A DNA stretch of 64,000 nt. Source: Dictyophora rubrovolvata. Taxonomy: Eukaryota > Basidiomycota > Agaricomycetes > Phallales > Phallaceae. The notes below the pieces were generated by a model that saw nothing but the letters and a program-made list of their open reading frames with translations, had not been told where the DNA came from and made no database searches. The stretch covers positions 744,001 to 808,000 of the forward strand of contig CP114120.1 in the NCBI GenBank assembly GCA_029959195.1, given 5' to 3'. This document shows positions 37,946-49,133 of the stretch, in pieces (the first letter of the stretch is position 1; every line of letters starts with the position of its first letter). Position numbers and translations under genes: made by a program.

Positions 37946-40676
37946 ATGACTCGCGATGCACATGCTCTCGCGATTTTAGGTCCGGAACTCTATTCTCGTT
38001 TACCCAAGTTAAGGGTGTTAGTGGTAGGGAGTGGTGGGATTGGTTGTGAACTCCGTCAGTACAATACTCATATTGAGGTTCCTTGGTGTACTAACGCAAA
38101 AACCCACTTTTTTATGTTCTGCTCCCTTCTATCATGTTATCGTACCTCTTGATATATGGATTTTCTATCTTTAAAACCTTTCATCAAGTCAAAAATATCG
38201 TTCTCACAGGTTTTGGACACATAACGCTTCTCGATCTTGACACTATTGATCTGTCGAATTTAAACCGACAGTTCTTGTTCAGAAAGAAGGATGTTAAGCA
38301 ACCCAAGAGCTTTGTAAGTTGCTCAGATAACGTTCAATGTTCAAGACAAAGCTCATGTAGTTTGATTATAGGTAGCAGCTCGGACAGCAGCTCCATTCAA
38401 CCCTCGGGTTCAAATCGAACCTCTCCATGCCAATATCAAAGATTCACAATTTGACGTTGCATGGTTTAAAACATTTGATATCGTTCTAAATGCCTTGGAC
38501 AATTTGGAGGCAAGGCGGTGAGAAAACGTCCTGTAACTGCCGATGATACGTATGATCCTAACTCCGAGTCTATCTCCTTTCGATTACAGGCATGTCAATA
38601 AGATGTGTATGGCCGCAAATGTACCGCTTGTGGAGAGTGGAACTGCAGGATACTTTGGTCAAGTCCAGCCTATCGTGAAGGTGCGCCCCGGAAACTCCCA
38701 GCTCTTACTCCCCAGTACGTGATGGCTCATCTTCCTGCTCACAGAACCAAACGGAATGCTTTGATTGTTTACCAAAGCCCACACCTAAGGCATTTCCTGT
38801 TTGTACAATCCGATCAACTCCATCACAGCCGATTCATTGTATCGTCTGGGCGAAGAGCTATCTATTCCCGTATGATACGCACAGTTATCACCTTGTCATC
38901 TATTCCATGTGTTAATAACACTCTTCTTTACAGTCAACTATTTGGTGAAGACGAAGATGATCAAGGCGAACTTGATGAGGCGCTGAAACAGGGTGAAAAT
39001 GGTGAGTTAGCAGTCCATGCTAGATGGTATATACTCTTTCTCCTAACACATAGCATAGCTAAAGAAATTCAAACTTTACGTCAAGAAGCACAAGCATTCA
39101 GGACTGTTCGAGCAGCACTCAGGGCGACTGAGGTGAACGATCGTCATGGTGCCGCTCGGAAAGTATTTGACAAAGTGTGTATACAGCATCGTTTTCTTTC
39201 TTTTTTGGGTTTGATATTTATTAAAAGCTGTGCCTGCTCAGGTCTTCGCTCACGATGTACAAAATCTTTTATCTATGACAGATATGTGGCGAGAACGTGC
39301 CAAACCCGTTCCCCTTGATTTCGACAGTATCATTAGCGGCAATACCCATATTAACTCAGAAAATGGGAACATGAAAAACGGGAGTACCGACAATAGGGCT
39401 GGCAATAACAATCTTAATGGTAACGGGATTAAAGATCAGAAGACGTTGAGACTGGGAGATATGCTTGATATGTTCATATCAAGGTTCGTAAACGTAGTCT
39501 GATAGGAGTTTTGAATTTGACATATGCGCAACTGTTTTCAGTACGATACGGCTGGCTGAGCGTTTATTGCAGGGTGAAGAAATCATCTCCTTTGATAAAG
39601 ATGACGATGATGCTCTTGATTTTGTTTGCGCTGCTGCCAACCTGAGAAGCGTCGTGTACGGCATCACAAATAAGACTAGATGGGAAATTAAAGGTGGGTA
39701 ATTCACACATCGGAAGTCTATCTATGAAGCTAAACCAGATTTGTACAGAGATGGCGGGTAACATTATACCTGCAATCGCCACAACGAATGCGATAATCGC
39801 GGGTCTCATAGTCCTGCAAGCGTTGCATCTACTTCGAGATAGACTTCCTTCGACATCAAAAGCTCCAGCCTCATCGTTACCTACTCTACTGCGTTCTGTT
39901 CATATTCAACACAAACCTGCCATCCCACTCCAGCCAACCCGTCCAGAACCTCCAAATCCTAGGTGCGGCGTCTGTCGTGACACCTATATCGACATGCGAT
40001 GTCATCCCGACAAGGTGACTTTGAGAGAGGTTGTCAGAAGTGTGATGGATCGTGTTCTGGTGAACGAAGAAGATGCCGATGGAGATAAAGATGAAGATGC
40101 TGATGCTGATTCGGATGAAAGTTTAAATGTGACGGTTTATGAAGACAAGCGGATCCTTGCTGACCCTGATTTTGAGGATAATCTTGAAAGAACGTTGGAG
40201 GATCTGGGGTGTGGGAGAGGGAAGTTTGTAACTATTGTTGATGAAGATGGACCGGCTGGTTGGGGTACTATTGCTGTAGCTGTTGGTCTATTACCGTACG
40301 TCTTCTCCTTTCCTCGGTTTTTTCATCGTTGAAGCTCACTCCTTTATTCAGAGCAGACCATTCTACCGACGGTGCTAGCATCATATTCCAAGAGCCTGTA
40401 CCTCAAATTATGGCGCCATCAGCACACCTAATAGAACCGCCGTCCACTCCAGTGGTAGGATCTAAGAGACCCCTTCCTGAGGACGAAGACGAGAAAGAGG
40501 TGGAGGCGGTTGTCGACGAACGACCCGTTTTCAAGAAACCCAAAATAACCAAGAGCAATGGCATCGGCATCTTCAATCCTACGCCTACACCAAGTCCCGC
40601 AAAGGGGTACAAAGAAGTCGACGGCGTCATTCTCATCGAAGACGATGCTGATGATATCATCGTGTTGGATGATTAA
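37946..40676 (+). CDS. UBA2: SUMO-activating enzyme subunit 2 (Uba2)
   Basis: Catalytic subunit of the heterodimeric SUMO E1, about 650 residues. With Aos1 it adenylates SUMO and forms the thioester passed to Ubc9 in the nucleus. Features in order: [20 protein letters not shown], the nucleotide-binding [63 protein letters not shown], and the zinc-binding ECFDC. The active-site Cys is in [16 protein letters not shown]. An adenylation-domain return segment ([20 protein letters not shown]) precedes the second Cys pair (RCGVC). The ubiquitin-like fold ends near [12 protein letters not shown]. The C-terminal tail has a basic stretch ([14 protein letters not shown]) that could be a nuclear signal, and two short hydrophobic-acidic motifs ([13 protein letters not shown]) resembling SUMO-interacting motifs. 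At least eight introns were inferred. All key residues are present. The start at 37946 is the only fitting ATG. Confidence 0.92.
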
Positions 40677-41456
40677 AATGTCGAGGCAGGGTCGAGTCAG
40701 CGGTATCAAAATTGTTCTTTTTGCTTTCTTTTCCTCTTTCGTACGCGTTGAACCGGCATGGTTTGGTTTGGTTGTACTGGTCGGGCTCGGTTTCACTACT
40801 CATCGTAAAATAAAATATTGTTAACGCAAGGTTGACTTTGTTAATTCGTTGTTTAGCACCCTTGTATAGTATGATTATTATAGGCATAGCATAATATTTT
40901 TTAGAAGTTTTGAAAAAAAACGAGCCTCGTATCTATTCAGGTTTATCGGCATTTCGTGGCTTGGTGATGTCTGTGAAGCAACATGATGATACTGCCGCTC
41001 GAAGCGTGGATCAAATATGGAGTATTCTTCACGCAGTCTCACTGCTGTTATCCATTTCTTCAAATTAATGGGATCGATCTCGGGCCAGTTGGTAATAAGC
41101 TCAATTATCAGATATGAATAGTATTGCCAAATCTAATAGTCCCGATATTGCGTATTAATCGATCAATATATAATATAGTCTGTGAGTATTTGGTTTAATA
41201 AATAATGATGATCTAGATACTGTACAAGCAAATGTTGGCTACTAGGTATAGCCTGGAATAGCTGAATGGTATTATAGAAAGCAAGAGAGAATGCGAAAGC
41301 GATATGATAAGCCCAAAAGACAGTAGGTCATGCAGATTATGATAATACATATCAAGTTCAGAGAAAAATGAATTGAATGAGAGTAATAGGCTACACGTTC
41401 TTTTGAAATTCGTAAAATCGGATGAGATGGGGTCGGAGGGTTAATGATGAATTGGT
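40677..41456. other. convergent intergenic region, no gene seen
   Basis: 780 bp between the uba2 and P450 stop codons. It is AT-rich, with no recognisable gene. It should contain both 3' ends. Confidence 0.45.
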
Positions 41457-43647
41457 TTAAGCCTCTATGTCAGTCTCTGTAATTTTCTGAATGACGATAT
41501 CAGATCGCGGTTTGAAGAAACATGGGAAGGCTGGTGGGTGTCTAGGGATAGGTGGTGTGAATACGATTTATCCAAGGTATAGTTTTAAAAGTGGCTTACA
41601 GAACAAAAGCGGGCACAGGTGTTTTAGCCCAAGTGACATCGATTGGGTCGCCTTGTGCATCCCGGGCGGGTACAAGTTCAAAGCACGCGATGAGGTTGAC
41701 AAGTTCAATCCACAGAATAGAGTCTGCGAGGTATTGGCCAGGACAACCTCTAAATAAGTAAAAAGGAATATTATTCGTTATCCTGTCTTTGAACTCATAA
41801 AAATTCTTACCTCCTTCCAAACCCAAATATTCCATGCAAGGCTGGATGAGGTTCAGGCTCTCTCAACACATGCACATTGCCCTCGGTATCAGTATACTCC
41901 TCCCTCAAAAACCGCTCGGGTTTAAACGAATAGGGATCGTGATATACTTTGGGGTCATGCAGCATACCATATACATTTGGGATGATAGTGCTTCCACGTG
42001 GGATGCGCCAATTACGGTACGTATCGTATTCTTTTGTTGGGGTTGGTTCTGTTGAGGGTTTTGAGTCGGTGAGGTGAGTTGAAGGGTTGAATGCATGGGA
42101 GAGGGTGTGAGGTAAGCCTCCGGGTGTTGGGGGAATCCATCTTAAGGTATTTAGTCAGTTTCTGAGCGGTAATTTTGTTTTCAGAAAAACTGACCTTAGG
42201 CTTTCTTGGAGTATAGCATTGATATACGGTAAATTGGGTCTATCTTCCCAAGCTGGAAGTCTAAACGAGCTCGAATCGGGTGAGCCAAGGACGGCATCTA
42301 GTTCGAGATGTGCTTTTTGCTGGATAGAAGGGTTGAGAAGGAGGTTAAGGATTGCGTAAAGGGGGGGAGCGAAGGTCGTGTCAAAGCCAGCTAAGATAAC
42401 CAAAGAGAGAGATTAGATTTCTTTTAGTGATGAAACGAGGTTGAGGTTACATACCGCCATACATCGACGCGGCGATATGTTTGATGTCATCTTCGGAGAA
42501 GGCGTTTTCGTCGTTGCCTTTTCCGTTGGCCAACGCCTCAGCCCGGTCAAGCAGTGCATTCGTAACGAAGGATGGTGTGGCTGATCCGGCCGCCTGCATT
42601 AAAAAAAATAATTTTAGATTAGGATATCACCGGAAAAAAGGCAAAATTATGCGGTACGTACCAATCGGGATTTAACTTTGTCCATGGGATAGTCCACTAA
42701 TTGAGTATGTGTTTGACGGACCAGTTTGCCGTGAGCCTTTGCATAATTGAAGGGGAACCAGGCGGGGATGTGTTTCACTGCGACGTAAAGGTTTAAAAAA
42801 AAACTCTTGCCCACATCGAAGAAGCTTATACTTACGAATAGGGAAAAGGTTAACTAAGTAACTACCAGGAGTGATGCCATAATTAACTAGCTGAACGCTA
42901 CGTTCACAAAGGTTAATATGGGGGTCGTCGCCTGAAACAACGTCAAGGCCATAAGCAACTCCCACAAGGACATTGGAAAAGACAGATCGTATATGTGTGC
43001 GATAAGAGAGAGGGTCTGAAGAAGGGGTTGAGAACGTTGACGACTTGAGGAATAGCCGGAGGAGGTTGTGCGCGGAAGATAGTTGACGAGAGCGAAAAGA
43101 TGCCACGGAAGCAGAGTTGGGGATGTATTTAGCAAATAGCCGTCTTTGACGGCGCCAGGCGGGTGAATAGTTCATGAAGATGAGTGTCCAATTAAATCCC
43201 ATCCTAAACCAGAAAAGCAGGTTAGAACGGTTCATTCCTTTTATGGGTTTCCCACTGGTTCAACTGTCTGAGGATTACTCACAGGCTATCTTCTTGGACC
43301 ATTGGTATATAAGGTCTATCGGAGTATATGAGAGAGCGTTTGTCGAGCAAGTCGTTAGCAGCTTGAACGCTGTTGAGGATGACGAGGTCGTTGCCTAGTG
43401 CAGAGAGGTATGTTACGTCACCGTACTCGTCCTTCCATCGGGTGTATGTTTCGTATTCCCGTTCAGTAGGAATATCAAGCAAGTTGCCTATGACGGGAAG
43501 AGGCTTAGGACCCGGTGGAAGGGGAGGAAGAGATCTAACCCTTCTCCATCGTTGGAAAACAACGACTGCGAGGGCTAGGGCTAGAGTGAAGGGAAATAGA
43601 AATAATGTGGACGATAAAAGCGAGGAAACTAAAGGTGGTGGAGGCAT
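41457..43647 (-). CDS. cytochrome P450 monooxygenase (microsomal)
   Basis: Haem-thiolate monooxygenase of about 510 residues anchored in the ER membrane. The start at 43645-43647 gives MPPPPLVSSLLSSTLFLFPF and a membrane helix ending VVVFQRW, then the hinge LPPLPPGPKPLPVIGNLLD. Later motifs: WRRQRRLFAKYI (C helix), GAGFDTT (I helix, with the intron inside), ILQESLRW (K helix ExxR), RNWRIPRGSTIIPNVYGMLH, PYSFKPERFL and FGFGRRGCPGQYLAD with the haem-ligand Cys. The last exon was found only by splicing: a GTAAGC donor after AFVL joins HPPAFPCFFKPRSDIV, ending at TAA 41457-41459. Without that join the protein would stop at 41596 and lack the usual PRS tail. Substrate and CYP family cannot be told from sequence alone. 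An in-frame upstream Met exists. No biosynthetic cluster surrounds it. Confidence 0.9.
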
Positions 43648-44544
43648 TGTATTGTTTGACTGTGAAAAAGGTGATAATGCCTGACTGAATTTATACGAGA
43701 TGCGAAGCCATGAGCTCATCGAATCCGGGGAGGATGCCGAGGGGGAAATCATCTTGATCGGTGTTCAGGGTTGGAATGCTTAAACAAGGGGTCTGAAACA
43801 ATAATGCAATGTCAGGCGATGCACAGTGCTTCAGGTGTTGGCTCCGGGGTTATTGAAGTGATGTGTGAAAGAAAGAGTGTGCGTGCGAGAGAAAAGTTGA
43901 AGTTGGTTCCAGAGTTTGTTGCAGGGACCCCAGTGTGACCGTGGGCTCTATATATCAATTTGCCCGAGAAGCATGCTATGATGCCAGAGAGCAAGTGAAT
44001 ATGCGTATATACTTACCCCATTTTCTTTCTTAATCTTCGGATCTGAGTATTTGAAAGCGAGATTATGACGGCGTGATTTCATTTGTTATTGATTATGTTC
44101 AGGACGAAGCATAGCACCGCCCGGAAACTAAGGTGAGGTGGAAGAAGACCAGAAGCACATGAAAGCATGTGAAATGGCTAATGATTAGACCTAATCAGCT
44201 CAGGGCTCCTACTACAATTCTGAGTAACCTCGAAATGTCGGGCAATGGTGACGCCGTTGACCACGTCAAGCAGTGCTGTCAATAGTCTTCAAGCCAGATA
44301 CTAATAGGAAACCCTTGTATTCAGGTATGTAATGAAAGACCTGACCTGACCGTTTAATTTTCTATTCTTATCAATGCTATGCCACAAAAAGGTACGGGTA
44401 TTGCTGCTTCCCAGACGTTTGACATCTGAATTGTTCATCGAGGGTTTAATTTATGGCTAGTTCTTGAAAAGTATGTATTAGTCTGAACTCAAAAGTATCG
44501 ATGCGCCTTCAGAATTTTACTGCATCTACACACCAGTATTCAGT

Positions 44545-45059
44545 TTACAAAGCCCGCTTGAGGCTAACCGCGGACCCGATTACATTAAATCGATCGTGTT
44601 GAATCCCCGCATGCTTACAATTACAATTACAATTACCCGGTCGATGAATGCGCCTAAATCTCGAATGAATACGGAGAAAATTTTTGCGGCGGTCATACCA
44701 GATTTCGGACGCAATCACTATTATTATAATTAGTACCGCACTTGGTAGAGTAGTCACCGGAGTGCGCGCCGTGACGTGTTCTTGGCGACGCCGTAATCCG
44801 ATGCCCCAGCACTGGCAGCACTTTGAAGCTTGAGCTCGAGACCTGGAGCAGATCAAAGATGCAGTTCAAAATAAGCTTTATCTCGTACCTACAAGGCTGT
44901 CCTTGATCCCCGAAGGATGTGATGAACACCATCATCGATGAACCAGTCGATATCAGTCTCGGAAATTCTCGTACACGTAACACTACTATCAGCTTTGCCA
45001 CACAATTCAACCAAACCTTCGGCAGTCAGAGGAGGTTGAAAAGCAGCATTTTGAAACAT
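44545..45059 (-). CDS. doubtful two-exon hypothetical protein
   Basis: A first exon from ATG at 45057-45059 reads MFQNAAFQPPLTAEGLVELC and on to DIDWFIDDGVHHILRG. A GTAGGT donor and a CTGCTCCAG acceptor would join a second frame that stops at 44545. The second part contains a hydrophobic stretch (SAVLIIIIVIASEIWY) and a Cys/Asn run encoded by a TTACAA repeat, which is not typical of a conserved protein. No family was recognised and the second exon may be spurious. Confidence 0.2.
44615..44636. repeat. TTACAA hexanucleotide repeat (3.7 copies)
   Basis: Three perfect TTACAA units and a partial fourth in tandem. It is a short simple repeat in an otherwise gene-poor stretch. Confidence 0.85.
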
Positions 45060-47931
45060 GATTCTTGAATCGTATTATGATGTGATGATTCAAATATTTC
45101 AAGGCCCGATAGATACCATTGCTAAAGGGACCATGGCCGCACATAATCAATCACTCAACAATTTTTCACATGCCTTATAAATCCTCTTACCAACTCCGAA
45201 TGTTGATACTCCATTTAGTAAATTATAGTAATCCACAGTTCAAAGATAAGGGATCTAATACCATATGGGTCAGTGCCAACTTACATACTATATAGGTTAG
45301 ACAAACCATAGCCATTTAAGCCCTACACCTTAGCCAACGACATATGGGTAAACACCACTTCGAAAACGGGCTAGTTGCTGTCACTATACAATTCATGGTA
45401 TAGTTTTTGGGCACAAATACCTTTACGTTCGTCATTTCAGCTAGTGCAAAAATAGGTCCCATTTGACATTGACGAGGAAGGACGGGAAAAAATACCACTA
45501 CCAAAATTAGGAATCTATTAGACTCTTTTGTTTATATCTGCCAGCAAGAAAGGGCCAAATCCACATATTTCAAATTTTTGGGATTAGATTTGGAATGTGG
45601 CTTACACCGCAAGTGTGGAGATTAGGACCAACAACAATTTTATCAAATCGAGTTAAGTGAAACTCATCTGTAGAAAAATTTTCCCGATGGGCTCTTACCT
45701 TTTGTGAATCTATGGTCAATTCACGTGTACCTCATTCACACTCTATGTTGAAAAATTTCGGCGAGCGATATCGGGCCATTCACAATCGAGTGTGATTCCC
45801 GCCTTAGCCTTAAGTAACAGGGAATATATATATGGGGGTGCCGAATCATGGATCTTGTTGAAAGAGTTCGGCTGGGATTTCCGTCGAGCATCGCATTCGC
45901 CTGCAAAAACAAATTGAAATACCCATCAATTAATTTACATAATGAGGAAAAGAGCCTTTTTAAGATATTGTAGCAGATCCTTGAAACCGGTTTTTGGGAC
46001 AGCTCTCGCGCTGGTTTTCTAAATTTGCTCTGGCTCATCGTGACTGTGGATTTGGACTGACAAAAGTTCCCTTTAGGCTTCTGTTTAATTTCAAGCGTGC
46101 TTGCGGAGGAGAGAGTTGCTGTTTCTATTGGTGGATTCGGCATCAAGAAACGAGCACATTGAATCACACTTCTTCAAATAATAGCGCATACATGCGTAGA
46201 GGGCCGCTCCGGTACTATTCTTGATACAATTGTGTCAGGGGGGTTGACAGCAGTGTCGAGAATGGCACTTACTATCGTCTGACGATGACATTAATGAAGG
46301 GCCATCAGTAAAAATTGGCTACGAGAAAGTTCTCAAAAAGAAGTTACCAAAATAAAATGGCGGTTAGAAGGACGAAGACGATTGTTGCAAGCGACGTTGG
46401 ATCCTTCGTTGCCGTCGCATCGCAGTGGTTCCCGCTAAGTACGACAAGGTCACCATGTACTGTGTAAATAGTCGACGTAGCGAAAGATCACAGGCTAAGA
46501 AAAAGTGAGTTTCATGTTTAAAAGGATTGTTGATGAATCGAGGTGTAAAACTGAATGAGTGAGATCATTGGCAGAAGGACAACTATCGATGTTTGCGATA
46601 TGCTTTCATTTCATGAGTTGAATCCTCAAAGTCATATAATCTCCAGTTCCTCGCGGAAAATAGATGCCATATGATCCTTTTGGTATTTGAAAAGAAAAAT
46701 AAACCTTTCAACATTGAAAAAAAAAACTTTGAGCGCTGTAAAAGCAACGGTCAAGGGTAATAATAACTCCACGCTAAAAGGCGCTTGCCTGAACTGCCTA
46801 AAAATTCAAATATGAATCCACAAATTATATACTTGAGGTTGAAGACCGACTTCTCCGCAGTAGGTGAACGTGCACGGACAGGTAAAGATTGTGATGGGCT
46901 TGCTGTGATGGGCTGGAATGTGTTCAGTCGTGGCGCGGACTTTGCTTGGGATTGAGCGACGTGTAAAAGGGTAAAGCCCACTGAGGTCTCACTTGAAAAA
47001 AGTCGAGAACGTCACGGGACCTGGCTTATTCTTGGAAAGAATAGCTTGTTTGGGCGTTCTTGAGTGTCAAATGCCACAAAAGCAAGGCTGAGATGTTTGC
47101 CACGGCAATTTCATTTCATTTGAACTACGCCACTTGCTCAATGCTTGTGAATATCGAGAAGGCACAAAGATCTCCCACCTTGATAAGATGCTTTTCACTT
47201 CAGAACGCGTACCAAATGTATGATTTTCCAGCATGACCAGAAGCGCATTAACTTGAACGCGATGACTGGGAAGAAACTGTGTTCACTACGTGCCACGAAA
47301 CATTTGAAAAAGGTATATTCTTGCGATGATCTTCTATCTTGTTGAAAGTGTATTGGGTAATAGAGAAATTTGTTTTTATGAGCCTCATTCTTTTTTTTTC
47401 AACATGACTGAAGCGGACCTACAAACGCTTCCAAGCTCAGTGGCAACTGCGAGCAAAATCAATGAAGAATCGGGATGAATTGATTTGGTTCAATGACAAG
47501 CTTACGAATTAAAGAATCGGGTTTTATTAATCTTTCGAACTTTGAAGGTATTTGGTATATAATCTGAGTAAACGTTTGAGTCAAAGTCCGACAAGTATGC
47601 AGGCAGCAGTGCTGGATTTAGCGCCCATTACATAATTTCCATACTTCTTTCTCATTTTCTGAGCATGCGCGGGGCCCCGACAAGAAGTGATGGACTTGGC
47701 GGATTATCTCCGCTGATTTCAATGACATGGGAGGATAAGATGCATAGCGTATTTGGAGGGAAAGTGTTAAACTGGTCTAAGACTCAAAGGCGCGTAATAC
47801 ATAAACGTTCATAAACCCCTATAAGATAGTAGGAACTGAATACATTCTGCGATTATGTGCCAAGCGACTCAAACAAGTTCTAGGCAGACTCAGCACCGAG
47901 GTCGCCTAATTATTAGTCGTCGCATCAGGAT

Positions 47932-48135
47932 TCAGCTCGTGCCGGTGCCAGCAAAAGGGAAGAAACACATACGGTCTGAAAAAGGCAAACAGCAGCATGG
48001 ATCAGTCCTGCAGTCAATCTTCCTGTCAAAACAAAGGCCTGTTTGAGCTGGAAAGCATTGGGGCACGCCGGCGAGGGCGAGGGCCATCCCAGCAAAGGCC
48101 AAGATGACGGTCAAAGCACGAGTGTTAAACAACAT
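47932..48135 (-). CDS. small cysteine-rich secreted protein, candidate
   Basis: A 67-residue open frame starts MLFNTRALTVILAFAGMALA, a clear signal peptide with a likely cut after ALA. The mature part of about 45 residues has seven cysteines, including a CCC triplet (PQC, GLC, IDC, DPCCC, RMC). A TATAAAA element lies about 70 bp upstream on the same strand. This is the layout of fungal small secreted proteins, a class that includes effectors and antimicrobial peptides. The odd cysteine count and a GTATGT donor-like site inside DRMC suggest that a downstream exon may replace the last residues. No family was recognised and the role is unknown. Confidence 0.5.
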   Translation of the reverse strand: MLFNTRALTVILAFAGMALALAGVPQCFPAQTGLCFDRKIDCRTDPCCCLPFSDRMCFFPFAGTGTS

Positions 48136-48203
48136 GATGTTGAAAGCGAGGGTGTTTGAAGAGCGCAGTCCGAACTTGACTGAGTAAGTTTAGAACACCA
48201 TCG

Positions 48204-48210
48204 TTTTATA
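48204..48210 (-). promoter_or_regulatory. TATA box of the small secreted protein gene
   Basis: TATAAAA on the minus strand, about 70 bp upstream of the start codon at 48133-48135. This is the same spacing as for the peroxidase gene in this window. Confidence 0.45.
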
Positions 48211-49133
48211 TGTTCCCGACGTACTTATCTAACTTTTCTGATCAGACAATCAGAAATGTTCTCCATGTTTGTAGCTGTCCGTCTGGTCATGTGTCGTGAA
48301 ACCGTCATTAGAACATTTCATTAAGCCTCTTTTGGTCCCGGCAGTAGAGGGCTCTGCTGCCCTGACCGTGAGCCCGTCGCCGGAGCGTCCGACCTGCTCT
48401 TATATGCTGGGGTGGGGTACTACATAGTGTTGTCCACAAGGGGGAAAAGACTTTGGCAAGTTTACCACGACCATCACCAGGTCTACTAATACTCAAATAT
48501 TAGAATTTGACACCAAGTAGTAGTTTTCACGTCTCTTTTTGACAGTGATCAGACAGTAGACGCGACCTTAAAGTCCGAGCACGTGTCAGCGCGTGCGGCA
48601 ATTACATAAAACTTAACCGAGGTGCGCACAGACAATTTGCCCTGGTACTGCTCAGAAACTATAGCATGGATTAAATTTGGAGGTAGCCAAAGAAAAGGTA
48701 ACGGGAATCGATACAGAGTTAACCGTCGCATTATCATCGTTTGCATAGTTTTCTTCGGGCGCGGCTGGCCGCTGGCTTCAAGCAGCAGCTTCATCCCACC
48801 ACAGCAGAAATCTCAGATATTCCTTATATTCACTTCGATTCCCTTTTTTGTTCTTTCTCAAATACACCCTTGTATATATATACACCAAGCAAAAGGCAAC
48901 TCGCGTTGCGAGGCAGTGCTAATACAAGCCATTCCCCAGCAATGTCCGTTCTCGAGTATCGCATACACAGCAGAGGGCCCATTCGAACCCTAGTCACCGT
49001 CTCCCTTATGACCTCTCGCAGGGTCATCCATCTCACCGGCGATAACACAACAGAACAATGTACCACTCTAAATATTAGGCCTTGGGTGCTTCTCTGTCAG
49101 CGTCTTTCATCTTCCCATTGACAGGCCTTGGTC
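48211..49133. other. intergenic region upstream of NLR copy 1
   Basis: About 920 bp with no supported gene. A frame starting near 48940 (MSVLEYRIHSRGPIRT) has no recognisable features. The promoter of NLR copy 1 should lie at its right end. No clear similarity to the region upstream of NLR copy 2 was noticed by eye. Confidence 0.4.

Larger units (their letters stand above)
43753..47931. other. gene-poor region, 4.2 kb
   Basis: Apart from one doubtful two-exon frame at 44.5-45.1 kb, no gene could be supported. Open frames at 45736-46167 and 46751-46981 (minus) have no recognisable motif or splice partners. No terminal repeats or transposase domains were seen. Confidence 0.4.

Noticed and set aside
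41596-41598. In-frame stop as the end of the P450
   Set aside because: A GTAAGC donor just before it and a CCTAG acceptor lead to a conserved FFKPRSD tail that ends at 41457.
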